Of a stretch of DNA of 64,000 nt, positions 22,215-33,337 are shown piece after piece. Origin of the DNA: Aspidiotus rigidus (lineage: Eukaryota; Arthropoda; Insecta; Hemiptera; Diaspididae); contig JAVHKY010000013.1 of the NCBI GenBank assembly GCA_035079385.1, positions 8,616,001 through 8,680,000 on the forward strand, written 5' to 3'. Position 1 is the stretch's first letter. The number at the start of each line of letters is the position of its first letter. The notes beneath the pieces were generated by a model. That model saw only the letters and a program-made list of their open reading frames with translations. It did no database searches and was not told the DNA's origin. The translations under genes and the position numbers were made by a program.

Positions 22215-23807
22215 CGCTATGCTACGCAATGAAACATTTCTTTGACAAATTGGATTGCGTATAACACAGACCACTACATAGGATTGACAAAGCAATAAAC
22301 CGTCTATGATTTGAGAGACGTATAGGTAGTAAGGAAAGAAAATAACAATTAGTGAACGCGAGATTGAAACAGATACAATACCTTAGTTCAATATTGACTT
22401 CATGTTCAAGTATTGAGATACTACATACCCTATGCAATCATTCATTCTTTTTTCTCCAATACTCTACTTTTATTATTCATATTTTCATATTTCCCCGACC
22501 AATTGCAACAATGCAATGTCATTTTATCTCAATTATCACTTGAATTCAATTTGGTAAAAGCAAACACTCAACATAGGTAATCAAATAGATATCCATCAAG
22601 AAATGAAAATTTGAACGGCAAATGTAATTAGATTAGGACCGCAATTGTGATTACCGCAGTATACAAAATACAAACAAGCTGCCTCGCGCGCTATACGAGG
22701 CTGCAAAGGAATTTTTGTTGTAGCATTTTTAGGTAAGGCTTTATATACATTCAACATCTACAAAACAAAGGTATTCCCACTTGCCATCTAGTTCACTGTT
22801 CCCATCTAACCACTTTCTCTGATAATAAAATTCTACTGGAACTGGATAATTTGATTGATAATTGTAAATGAATTAGCTTAGATTTCAAACAATCAAAGAT
22901 CACGTTCTAGTAGAGCATTCAAGTTCCTGAGAACCAAAATGTAAGTGGACAGTGTAGGCCTATAAAATAATTTGAAATTTTATAATTCACAAACAGCCAA
23001 AGCATACTGTCGATTAAAATATCTACCTCTTCCGACATTATCGAATACTTATTTTCTAATATTGTTCCGCGATTTGTGGAATTAATCTCACAGTTTTTCA
23101 TTCAATTTTGAGCACTCTGAAAGTGACTACAGACTAAAACATGAGGACCTACAAAATAGTCCGACGATAATGAAAATTTATCTACCAGTATCGAACATTT
23201 TGATAGATAAATAAATATGAGCAGGTATCACTTTATGCGATCGAAAATTGCGTCTGTATCCATAATTCGAATCACAATTTTATTGATGCGCAGTCGATCA
23301 AGAACACATCAACCTAGCCCTTAATCCTCTTTTTCCTGTTAATGAGTAATGATTCTTTTGCGCTTGTTAGTCTTTTTATCCTATCAATTTCATTCACAAA
23401 AGAATGTTTATTTTGTATGGGTACCTAGGTACTCTCAGGAATTGTTCAACTTTTTGCTAATTAGGACTTTGTTCCAAATTTCATAATTCACAAAAAGCCG
23501 AAGTTAGATGCGATCACAAATCAATAATACTAATACCTACTACAATATTTAAGTCTTTTGATATTATCCCACGATTTTTAATTTTTTTTCCTTATTTTGG
23601 CCAATATAATTCTCAGATCAGTTCATGTTCATTTTCCATTGATTTCTAGGTAATCAATGATTATGAATGTTCCTAAATAAAAAATTAGTAAACAAACAAG
23701 TTACGCAGTACACAGTAGTACAAGCACACTCATTTGTAATCTTAGATTCCTCAGATTTGCATTGTTACATTCAGCCGTCAGCGCTCTTCAAGATTGGAAC
23801 TCGAACT
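22215..23807. other. Intergenic, no gene recognised
   Basis: AT-rich DNA with many stops in all frames. I see no domain, RNA gene or clear repeat. Confidence 0.45.
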
Positions 23808-23942
23808 GAACCGCGTTATGCAAAAGCCGTCCAAGCGACACTTCATTGTTTTGGGGAAGAGACCTTTAAATGCATCATGACAGTGTACCCATTCGCCAGA
23901 TTTAAAAAATGTCGCTTGGACGGCTTTTGCATAATGCGGTTC
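23808..23942. mobile_element. Short TIR element (MITE-like, 135 bp)
   Basis: Inverted ends of ~33 bases: GAACCGCGTTATGCAAAAGC on the left and its complement, with one mismatch, on the right, continuing through CGTCCAAGCGACA. The centre is unpaired. Overlapping open frames on both strands are palindrome shadows. Confidence 0.72.
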
Positions 23943-24015
23943 AACTATGCTGAAGAAGAAAAAAAACCTATATTGCAAGTGGTTCTTGACCTAGGAGCAA
24001 GAACCTGAAAATATA

Positions 24016-24691
24016 GAACAATTACACATTCGAATATCCGATTCCACGGTATTTTTCAGGGCTGAACACGATGCCGTCCTCCGTTTTCCGCTAAGATGTC
24101 ACAATTTTCTGTAAAAATGTCGTTTACTTGCTGCGCAATATTGCGGAACCACTGCAGAACTCATCAAACACAGCAGTATTCAACACCCAAGTTTCATTTT
24201 ACATTTCGCGATGGTCCGCGGCATGTAAACCAGATTATTACAGAAAATGGATCATGTTTTCAATGTTGAACATTGGTCGATACATCTGCAAAATATATCG
24301 TTTGAGCATAATGGCTCCCATAAGAAATATACATATGCATCAGAGCAAAGATCATCATGTTACTAATTGAAACCAAGAGAAAATTAAGAAATGAAAATTT
24401 GCTTTTGAAATACTTATGATCAGAATAACTGAAATATATTCGATTCATTCTTTAAATAGGTATTCATTATTTTTCATTAATGATCTTTGCTCCGCATGTA
24501 TTTCTTATGGGAGCCATTACGTTTAAAGGATATATTTTGGGTACTTTTTCCAACAGTGAATCAGGTGTATTGATCAATGTTCAACATCAAAAACTTGATC
24601 CATTGTGAGGTCCTAGCGAAAAACGGAGGACGGCGTCTTGTTCAGCACTGAAAAATACCTTGGAATTGGATATTCAAATGTGTTTTGTTCA
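24016..24691. mobile_element. Foldback element with long inverted arms
   Basis: The left end (GAACAATTACACATTCGAAT) and the right end are inverted repeats that continue inward through GGTATTTTTCAG, GCCGTCCTCCGTTTT, GTTGAACATTG and GGCTCCCATAAGAAATA to an AT-rich centre near 24400. The left arm carries ~150 extra bases (24098-24247) absent from the right. No transposase. Confidence 0.72.
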
Positions 24692-26780
24692 ACTTTTTCA
24701 TTTTTTGTTCCAGAGTGTTATTGAGTTGAAACAAAGCTTTATACAAAAAAATTCATTAACCGAAAAATATTGCATATACTTACCTACATCTTTTCGTTCA
24801 ATGATTATAATTTGAGAAAATTACAGTACTTCCACTATAAATGCACTTAACAATCAGCTGTTCATAGAGTAAACATTTTGAAACCTGAATGCTAATTTTA
24901 TGTGAGGAAAGCTCGTTTTACAGTACCTACTATTTTATTAATATCAAAATTCATGATAGTAAATAATAATAACTTACTTTAAAAAGTGTTGAAACAAGAC
25001 ACTCTACGACAGATTTTCATGCATGAAGTGCATGATATTCTGCAAACACACAATCAAGTTTTGATATGATCAAATTGTCCAGCCACACAAAATTGTATCC
25101 AGAGTTGCCTTAGGTAGAGAGTCTATGGTTGTAAGAGGTGGAAATACTTGTCCATTGAATACTTTCCAACCACAATCGTCTGGTCAGAGAATTACAAGCT
25201 TTGCAATGTGAGTATTATCCCATACACACACCTGTAACAAAGAAATTTGAAAGTTTGTAAGCTCGTAGTATAATGACAAGAATAATGTCTTAGGACAAAT
25301 TTTGGTAACTCTACAAGATAATTACATCTGCTTATATTTGTAGCATTCTGTTTGTTTTGTGACTTTGCAACCCGTAGGAAGAGTGAGCAAATATGATCAT
25401 ATAAGGAAGCCCATTGAGAATCTCAATTATGCTTGACTACTGCAGTACTGGCCGAATCGACACAATGTCAATGTGGATATTCAATAGACATCAAAATCTG
25501 ATACCAGAAGCCACGTAACCACCTGCGCCTACTCGAAACGTCAATCTTTTCTCTTCACGTAAATGTAACATGACATATCCGTATTTCATGGTAAAAATAC
25601 TGATAGGTGCTTATATTTGTACTCTGTCGATGTCACCTGCAGTATTTCCATCATCCAAACAATTCAATATTCTCCTTGTTGACTGACAAAAGTTTGAATC
25701 ACGCACCTAAGGCTAATAAAATAGAAGGAGGCGCTCTCTACATTTTCTGTGACGGTCATTTGCGGAAGCTTGCGAAAAGGTGATGATCTCGAAAAATTCA
25801 TCCAAGATATTTGAAATTATATTCACTCGACAGGAAATTAAAAGGACTGCAATTTTTGTTACATACATTTTTCAGAAAAAATAATATTTTGAGAAGGTAC
25901 AGTCGATTTTATTAACGTGCTGTCTTATGGTGAAAAACGCCATGATCACCTTCTCGATATCGACAACAGCGCCACTACAGATCGTTTTATATGCGAATAG
26001 CGCAGCTAATCAGTTTTTCTCTTCTAATGTCACCACATTCTAGCAAACTTTCATTTTTCTGAGATCTTCTCTTCTGACAAATGATACGACAGATTTTGAC
26101 TCACTTCTTTAGGGGGCCAGTTTTACCAATTAGAAAATCGACGATTGTTTCAAAATAAAACTTAGATAAAGAAAAAAACGACCGAAAAAGATTTTATCAA
26201 AATTAAAAATCTCATATTTTTTCCAAATAAATAAAAAATTTATTTAAAATCTCAGTTTATCAATTTAGTGGCCATTAGTACCTAATTATACCAATTTTAT
26301 ATCTATTAATTTACGTTTAAAAACTTTGCTAAAACTGCATATGAAAGTTCATTTTTATTAACCGTCGTTTGAATCAATCGCCGATTTTACTCCAGTTGGT
26401 AAAAGCAGCCCCTAGTATCCAAATTTAAATGAATAAAGAGCAAGATAACTCGTAGGTATTCAAATTACGAAAAAATAATAATAGGTATTATATCGTGTGA
26501 ATTTGATTTACCCAATTGAATTATTGAGTATGGACTTACGTTTACCGTTTGCTGGAAGTTTGCTGCTAGACTGTTGTTCTGCTTGAGTATGATTTAAATT
26601 AATTATTTAGCACGATAGAAACCAAATTAAGACAATGAAAAACAACGTACCTATACATATCTTATTTGATAATGATTATAAGGTTTGTAATTTTGGAATA
26701 CATTTTTATTGTCGGTGACCGAATACTTCTTATGGAATTACGGTTTACGAACAAAGAAATGTATTTATGCGTCCGTACGT
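24692..26780. other. Intergenic, no gene recognised
   Basis: AT-rich DNA without a supported coding region. There are scattered short open frames only, and no RNA gene signature seen. Confidence 0.45.
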
Positions 26781-27735
26781 TCATCTGGCCCCTCCTTGTA
26801 CACTACTGTTTGACATTCTATACAGGGCTTATACTAGGTCGTAGCCCCCTTCATACTAGCTTCATACTAGGTTTAGGCTTCTTTTATACTACAGCCTTAG
26901 AAGGCCTGTACTAACTCGATTATACTAGGATTAAGCCTAGTCCCAGTATAAGTCCAGTATAATATACTGCAAGAATTAAGCAGAGAGAGTGGGAACTCGG
27001 AAAATTTTCCTAGAAATTACTGGACACATATGCGCACCCCCAAATCAATAGACAAATTATTGGCCCGTGCGCTTCCATCTGCGAGTTTATCCCTCGTGGT
27101 TGATTCAAAAATATGCGAGCACACTTCTGCACAACCCTTCTTCCTTCAAATTAGTGTTTAAATATTTAGCACGGGACTTCTGCTAAACAAAGAGAGGGGC
27201 GAACAAGCGGAGCGAGTGACCCCCACGAAATCCGATAGCCCAAAATATTTTGTACCAGACTTATTCTAAATCAAGAAAGGGGCGAAGGAGCGATGCGAGT
27301 GAGCCCAACGAAAGCTGACAGCTCAAAATAACGAAAATAGCTCAAAATATTTTTCTCAAGAATGTAGATAACTGCTCCTTAGGCCTTCTCAGAAGCGTCA
27401 CAAAAGGCGTTTAGTTCAATTAATGTACGGGCAAAAGTGAAGTAATATCTCACGAGCACTTGACCTAATAAAAGCCCAAACTAAAATACTTCAAGATTAC
27501 TGATGATAAAATATAAGAGGAGACATGAAACATGGTCTTTATTTATTTGGCTACGCCACAACCTTCTTTTCCGGAGTAACCATTCTCGGAGAGAGAGGGA
27601 ATTTCGATTTCAGCTCCTGGTTTGTCTGCCTTCTTCTTTTTCTCCTTTCAGGACCCTTAGCGAGATATTTCTCAGTGAACAGATGACGGCACATATGACC
27701 ATGTATAAGAAAGGGTCTATCATAACAGACAACTA
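26780..27735 (+). repeat. Family 5' block upstream of ankyrin copy 3
   Basis: Matches 31700-33180 and 37510-38835, which lie upstream of copies 4 and 5. It includes a cluster of TATACTAG-type short repeats (about 26815-26965), the segment ACTTCTGCTAAACAAAGAGA, and the conserved tract TTCTTTTTCTCCTTTCAG near 27650. Non-coding, and duplicated together with the genes. Confidence 0.75.
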
Positions 27736-27857
27736 AGATAAGATTAAGCTACCGTGACGCCGGTCTAGATCTAGTATCCTGATGTATGCACGATAACTGT
27801 TTCGCAGGCCTATGATTATTTCATTAGTCTGCTTATAATACCGCCGCGAAAACAACC
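27736..27857 (+). promoter_or_regulatory. Putative proximal promoter of ankyrin copy 3
   Basis: Conserved GATA-type site AGATAAGAT at 27736-27744, TTTATAAT near 27834, and the CCGCCGCGAAAACAACC block ending at the ATG. Role inferred from conservation in all five copies. Confidence 0.4.
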
Positions 27858-30836
27858 ATGTGTGCCGTTGATATCGTTCGCCCTGATGAATTGAATAACC
27901 GCGATGATTTCGAGAAATTTGAAAAAAGTTACTCGAATGATACAAACCCACAAGAGACGGTCGGTCACAGGGCCGTTAAATGGGGACATCTGGATTTGTT
28001 AAAATATGCGCTGGAGAAAGAGTCGCGTCTTGGATATGGAGTACTGAGGACATTACTTCATGAGGCAATTGAAAATGGACATCTTAAGATCGTCAAGTAC
28101 CTTGTAGAGAATCATCAGGTCAACATAGATAATGAAGGATCTCTTTACAGGTGGAATATCATAAGCAAAGGAATCATTAACAACCACTTAAATATTGTCA
28201 AATACTTTATCGAGGAGGGCATGGAAAAAAACCCGCAACCCGATTTAACGTACACATATCATGAATTTCGATCATTATTGTTCGATGCGGTGGAGTATGA
28301 ACGCTACGACATCATCAACTATCTAACAGAAAAGAAAAAAGTCTATCTGACTTGGGTTGATAAGGAGAAAGAGAATATTTTGTACAAGGCCGTGCGTAAA
28401 GGAAATTTGGATTTCATCAAGTATGTCCTCGACGAGAAAAAAATAAAAATCGATATTAACTGGAGAAATGAGAAGGGTTGCACATTGGTACACCTATTGA
28501 TAATCAATTTCGAGTCTACGAAGAATGCAGAAAAAATTCTGCGATATCTAATATGTGAAAAACATGCGAATTTGGATATTCCTCTGACGAAGCACCGAGT
28601 GACTCCGCTGTTCTACGCGATTACCCGCAATTTACCTCTTACAATAATTAAATGCATGATCGACAACGGTGCTAATCTTGATAAACAAGATATTGATGGT
28701 CATACTGCATTGCATTTAGCACTTTTTGGAAATATTGAACGTGCACTTGAAATATGCGAATACTTATGTAAACACGGCGCTAACGTTAATCTAGAAAACG
28801 TATCTGGTGAAACTCCTATGATGGTCGCAGTAGAGAAACTACCGCACGAAAATAGAATGCTCGAAGCATGCAAACTCTTCATAGAATACGGTGTAAACGT
28901 AAATTCAACGGATAAGAGAGGCAATCATTTTGTACATATTGCAGCCATACAAAATAATTTAAATTTCCTAGATTATTTGGTACGTAAGAAACAAGTCGAC
29001 GTTAACACTCCAAGAAAGAACGACAACATAACACCTCTACATTGGGCAGCCTTTCATTTCCATTTTGAAATTTGCAGATATTTAATCGAGCATGGTGCTA
29101 GAGTTAATCTGAAGAATCAGAGAAATGAAACCCCTTTCGATATGAGTTTGAAAAACTTTTTCCAAAACAATCAGTCGTTCGAGAAAGAAAACGCCAACAA
29201 AGTGTGGAAACTTTTGCTACAAAATGGCGCAAACGGGAACTGGACACATAAACAAGGCAATATAGTGCACATCACAGTCACCCACTGTAACAGGACATTC
29301 TTGGATTATCTAGTGCGTAATAAACAAATCGCCCTTGATGTTCCAAGAGAGACGGACGGTTGGACGCCTCTACACTGTGCTGCTTTTCATAATAATATTG
29401 AATCTTGTAGATGTTTAATCGAGCACGGTGCTAGAGTTAATCCGAAGAATTACAGAAATGAAACTCCCTTCGATATGAGTTTGAAAGAAGATAGAAAACA
29501 ATTTCAGCGGGCTGAAAATACGGCTGAGGTACGAAAACTCTTGCTGGAGAATGGCGCGAATGCGAACTGGATCGATGAAAGCGGCAATAAACTCGTGCAC
29601 ATCGCAGCCATACAAGGTAACAAGAGATTCTTGGATTATCTAGTGAGTAAGAAACAAGTCGACATCAATACTCCCAGAGATACAGACGGTTGGACGCCTC
29701 TACATTGTGCTGTTTATAGAAATAATATTGAAATTTGTAAATATTTAGTCGAGCACGGCGCTGGAGTCAATCAGAAAAACAAGGAAAATGAAACTCCGTT
29801 TGATATGAGTTTAAAAAAGTTTTCAGTCGAAAAAGTGGACAAAGCGACCGACGTATGGAAACTTTTGCTGGAGAATGGTGCGAACTTGAACTGGACCGAT
29901 AATGCAGGCAATAAACTGGTGCATATCGCAGGAATGCAATCTAACATGAGATTCTTAGATTATCTAGTGCATGATAAACAAGTAGATATTAATACTCCGA
30001 GAGAGACGGACGGATGGACGCCTCTACACTGTGCTGCCTCTCAAAACGAAATTGAAGATTGCTCATATTTAATGAAGCAAGGTGCTCGTATCAACCAGAA
30101 AGACAATAGAGATGAAACTCCTCTACAAATAGTAGTAACGAAATTATTGGGGGACGATTACTACTCGCTGTCTCACCCGCAGGAGATGATTGAAATTTGC
30201 AAACTTTTCATAGAGCACGGGGCGGATATAAACTCGACCGATAAAGCAGGCAATCAACTAGTGCATAATGCAGCCATGTTCAGGCAAATAGATATTCTTG
30301 AATATTTAATTGAGGATAAACATGTTGACATAAATACGCCAAGGAAAAAAGATAACTGGACGCCTTTACATTGTGCAGCCTCTAAAAATCATTGGGAAAC
30401 TACCGTCTATTTAGTCGACCACGGAGCTGATGTTCGAGCCAAAAGTAAACGTGGGGAAATTCCTGTAAACTTAACATCGGATTCATATCTGCTTAGTCTC
30501 CTAGATCCCGATCACAAAACGAGGAGAAATCGCAGAAATGTGATGAACTGCTTTCCAAAACTTTCGCAAAATCCAACGTTTTATCAAGAAAACACAGACG
30601 AAAGGATTGCTGGACCTGTAAGAAGAGAGGAGATATATTCTTCAGGCTATGATTGCACAAACCAATTGCAGAATTTCTTCTCCTATCTAGGCCTAATGAT
30701 GAGATATTTTGTGGGAGGGTCAACTAAATCGCCGCGAACACCGCCTGGGCGTCCATCGTCTGATAAAATTTACATTAGAAAGTCGCATGGATCCTATTGC
30801 TGTAAACGCAGCCAATTATTTTGCGAATATTACTGA
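27858..30836 (+). CDS. Large ankyrin-repeat protein, copy 3 (992 aa, altered C-terminus)
   Basis: The ATG at 27858 gives MCAVDIVRPDELN. The start used by copies 1, 2 and 4 is ATC here, so initiation must use the upstream ATG that has become in-frame. The architecture is as in copy 1: N-terminal ankyrin region, five three-ankyrin modules, and a basic cluster RRNRR in place of RRKRR. One module has the short FSVEKVDKATDV linker shared with copy 2, not the longer form of copies 1, 4 and 5. A 2-bp deletion near 30773 (TTACATTAG against TTACATATTAG) shifts the frame. The last ~19 residues differ from the family, losing the MDP...NVTDA end; the frame stops at 30836, just before the ancestral stop at 30841. 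Probably still functional in its ankyrin part. Confidence 0.9.
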   Translation: MCAVDIVRPDELNNRDDFEKFEKSYSNDTNPQETVGHRAVKWGHLDLLKYALEKESRLGYGVLRTLLHEAIENGHLKIVKYLVENHQVNIDNEGSLYRWNIISKGIINNHLNIVKYFIEEGMEKNPQPDLTYTYHEFRSLLFDAVEYERYDIINYLTEKKKVYLTWVDKEKENILYKAVRKGNLDFIKYVLDEKKIKIDINWRNEKGCTLVHLLIINFESTKNAEKILRYLICEKHANLDIPLTKHRVTPLFYAITRNLPLTIIKCMIDNGANLDKQDIDGHTALHLALFGNIERALEICEYLCKHGANVNLENVSGETPMMVAVEKLPHENRMLEACKLFIEYGVNVNSTDKRGNHFVHIAAIQNNLNFLDYLVRKKQVDVNTPRKNDNITPLHWAAFHFHFEICRYLIEHGARVNLKNQRNETPFDMSLKNFFQNNQSFEKENANKVWKLLLQNGANGNWTHKQGNIVHITVTHCNRTFLDYLVRNKQIALDVPRETDGWTPLHCAAFHNNIESCRCLIEHGARVNPKNYRNETPFDMSLKEDRKQFQRAENTAEVRKLLLENGANANWIDESGNKLVHIAAIQGNKRFLDYLVSKKQVDINTPRDTDGWTPLHCAVYRNNIEICKYLVEHGAGVNQKNKENETPFDMSLKKFSVEKVDKATDVWKLLLENGANLNWTDNAGNKLVHIAGMQSNMRFLDYLVHDKQVDINTPRETDGWTPLHCAASQNEIEDCSYLMKQGARINQKDNRDETPLQIVVTKLLGDDYYSLSHPQEMIEICKLFIEHGADINSTDKAGNQLVHNAAMFRQIDILEYLIEDKHVDINTPRKKDNWTPLHCAASKNHWETTVYLVDHGADVRAKSKRGEIPVNLTSDSYLLSLLDPDHKTRRNRRNVMNCFPKLSQNPTFYQENTDERIAGPVRREEIYSSGYDCTNQLQNFFSYLGLMMRYFVGGSTKSPRTPPGRPSSDKIYIRKSHGSYCCKRSQLFCEYY

Positions 30837-32460
30837 CGCTTAGATTTCAAGATGCACTGGAATTAGACTAATATAGTACATAATTATATCAACGGGAAAC
30901 CTGTTTTATGATTTGGTAAAAAACGTCCGTCATAAGAAGGAGCGAGGATATTTGTCTCATGTAGGAAGTTTGAAAAAGTTACTGGCTGATCGTAAGTATC
31001 CTAGGCAGATGGAGCTCTGAAGTAATGTATGTTGAACGCGGAGGTTTCCGAGATAGCTCGAAATTCGTCGGGACATGAGAAGTTTGAGTTTTAAAAATAC
31101 CTTCCTGGGTATAACTTATGTTCAACAGATTCCACACTATAACATAAGATGTTTTAGTTATGGACCAGCTGATTCAACATCTCATAAAGATTCAGAGCTT
31201 AAAATTTTCCCACGTTCCTTCATTTGCGAGTTCCATGGCTTTAAATTCTCGAAAGTCCCCTTTAGAGAGGATTAGACCGCAAAATTGTTTCGAGTCCCTA
31301 ATGAGGGTCAAGCTTTTTGATGATGTCGAAAATATCAGACGTAAACACAAATGTCTACCTTTTTCGTTTTCTTAATTCTTCTACTTCCATGTTCAGCATT
31401 TTGAAAAAGTCCTAAAATAACCGTCAATATCTTCTTCACCCACCGTGAAATCAAATATGAGAAGAAAACGAAGGGCGTTGCTTATTGGTGAGACACGCCG
31501 CCAGATAAAGGTGAGAGTAGCTTAGCACCTGAAGTTTTGGAATACGGGACACTCGGGGACACTCGAGGGAGTCAGCTTTTGCTGATCATTTAATACACGG
31601 CGGCCACACTTTGCGTGAGGGATCGGAACGGCTCCTCCATAAGGAGAATTCCTACCTTAAATATATCGCTCTCGAGCATACTATGCCAAGAAACAGTATA
31701 CTAGGCGTCACCTCCTACCCTATCGTTGTATACTACTATTTGACATCCTACACAGGGCTTATACTAGGTCGAACCCTGCTTTATACTAGCTTCATACTAG
31801 GTTTAGGTTTCTTTATACTACAGGCTTAGAAGACCTGTATTAGTAGTCTATACTAATTCTATTATACTAGGCTTAAGCCTAGTCCTGGTATAAGCCCAGT
31901 ATAACATACTGCATGAAGCAGAGAGAATGGGAACTCGGAAAAAAACGACGGCTTCATTAACGAAGTCGAAGGAGGAACGCAGGGAATCTGTTTTATGAGT
32001 CAAATGAGATTTGGTATTGAAAATTCAAGGAAGCCTAGAACTTGATAACGCTAGTATAAAGAAGGTGTAGACCTACTATAAGCCTAGTATGATGTAGTTT
32101 GAATGTCTAAATTTTTCTCAAATCTCGAGGTATAAAAGAAAGCTCCAGAGTTGGAATTTTTCCAAGCCCTTTCATATCATATAGGTATAGCTCGAGAGTC
32201 GTCTAAATTTTTTGCTGGATGGCGCACGGCAAATTTCTGAAAAAGCCCCCCTCAAAAAACTGGTTCCCTGTTAATTTTCCTAAAAATTTCTGGACAAACC
32301 TGTGTACCACCCTTGCTCCACCAAATTAATAGACAAATTGGTAGCCCGTGCGCATGCATCTGCGAGCTTATACCTCGTGGATGATTTAGAAAAATGCGAG
32401 CACACTTCTGCACGACCCATCTTCCTTCATATTAGTGTATAAATATTTCGCATGGGACTT
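30837..32460 (+). repeat. 3' flank and intergenic block, near-identical to 36645-38250
   Basis: By eye this ~1.6-kb stretch aligns almost base for base with the DNA after copy 4, at an offset of about 5.8 kb. A 10-bp duplication at about 31551-31570 (GGGGACACTC) is absent from the other copy. Short open frames inside it (e.g. 31075-31275) are identical in both places, so their conservation reflects the duplication, not selection. Confidence 0.85.
31735..31912. repeat. Cluster of TATACTAG / CTAGTATA short repeats
   Basis: Many direct and inverted copies of ATACTAGG-type words, including the perfect palindrome CTAGGCTTAAGCCTAG. The same cluster occurs at 26815-26965 and 37540-37710, and smaller parts at 7295-7345, 32030-32095 and 37840-37895. 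Function unknown. Confidence 0.7.
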
Positions 32461-32735
32461 CTGCTAAACAAAGAGAGGGGCGAACAAGCGGAGCGAGTGA
32501 GGCCCACGAAATCCGATAGCCCAAAATATTTTGTATCAGACTTTCGCTCTACGAAAATAACTCTAAATATTTTTCTCACGAATGTAGATAACTGCTCCAC
32601 AGGCTTTCTAAGGAGCGTCACAAAAGGCGTTTAATTCAATTAATGCACGTGCAAAAGTGAAGTAATATCTCACGAGCACTTGACCTAATAAAAGCTCAAA
32701 CTAAAATATTTCAAGATTACTGATGATAAAATATA

Positions 32736-32942
32736 GGGCTTTTCCATGTCGGCGCATTGCATACGTACTCTCCTACGTGTTATCGAAATGGTAGTATTTC
32801 TAACCTTGCTCTTATGGGTGTAGCTGGATTGCATACTCATTTTCATTGTGGAGTAGTTTGCCATAAGAGCAATGTTAGAAATACTACCATTTCGATAACA
32901 CGTAGGAGAATACGTATGCAATGCGCCGACATGGAAAAGCCC
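32736..32942. mobile_element. Palindromic MITE with empty-site proof
   Basis: A ~207-bp element with ~85-bp inverted ends (left GGGCTTTTCCATGTCGGCGC, right its complement) and a short unpaired centre. TATA occurs on both sides (32732-32735 and 32943-32946). The homologous flanks of copies 3 and 5 (near 27510 and 38600) read AAATATAAGAGG without the insert. That shows the element inserted after duplication and made a TATA (or TA) target duplication. No coding capacity. Confidence 0.9.
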
Positions 32943-33179
32943 TATAAGAGGAGACTTGAAACATGATCTTTATTTATTTGGCTACGCCACAACCTTCTTT
33001 TCCGGAGTAACCATTCTCGGAGGGAGAGGGAAATTCGATTTCAGCTCCTGGTTTGTCTGCCTTCTTCTTTTTCTCCTTTCAGGGCCCTTATCGAGAATTT
33101 CTCAGTGAACAGATGACGGCACATATGAAAAACTACCTACACATGTATATAAGAAAAGGTCTTTCGTAACAGACAACTA

Positions 33180-33337
33180 AGATAAGATTTGGCTACCGTG
33201 ACGCCGTTCTAGATCTAGTATCATGATGTACGTATGCACGATAACTGTATCACAGGCCTATGATTATTTCATTAGTCTGTTTATAATACCGCCGCGGAAA
33301 TAACCATATGTGCCGTTATTATGGTCCAGCCTGCTGA
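33180..33337 (+). promoter_or_regulatory. Putative promoter of ankyrin copy 4, with overlapping uORF
   Basis: GATA-type site AGATAAGAT at 33180-33188, TTTATAAT near 33280, and the GCCGCGG block. An upstream ATG at 33308 opens a nine-codon frame ending TGA at 33335-33337, overlapping the main ATG at 33321, exactly as in copy 2. Regulatory meaning is inferred. Confidence 0.4.

Noticed and set aside
22042..22295. Opposing open frames over the 22041 palindrome
   Set aside because: Both strands mirror each other because the sequence is an inverted repeat.
31075..31375. Short open frames identical in 31075-31375 and 36876-37176
   Set aside because: Identity is explained by the duplicated intergenic block; overlapping frames and no start or codon evidence.
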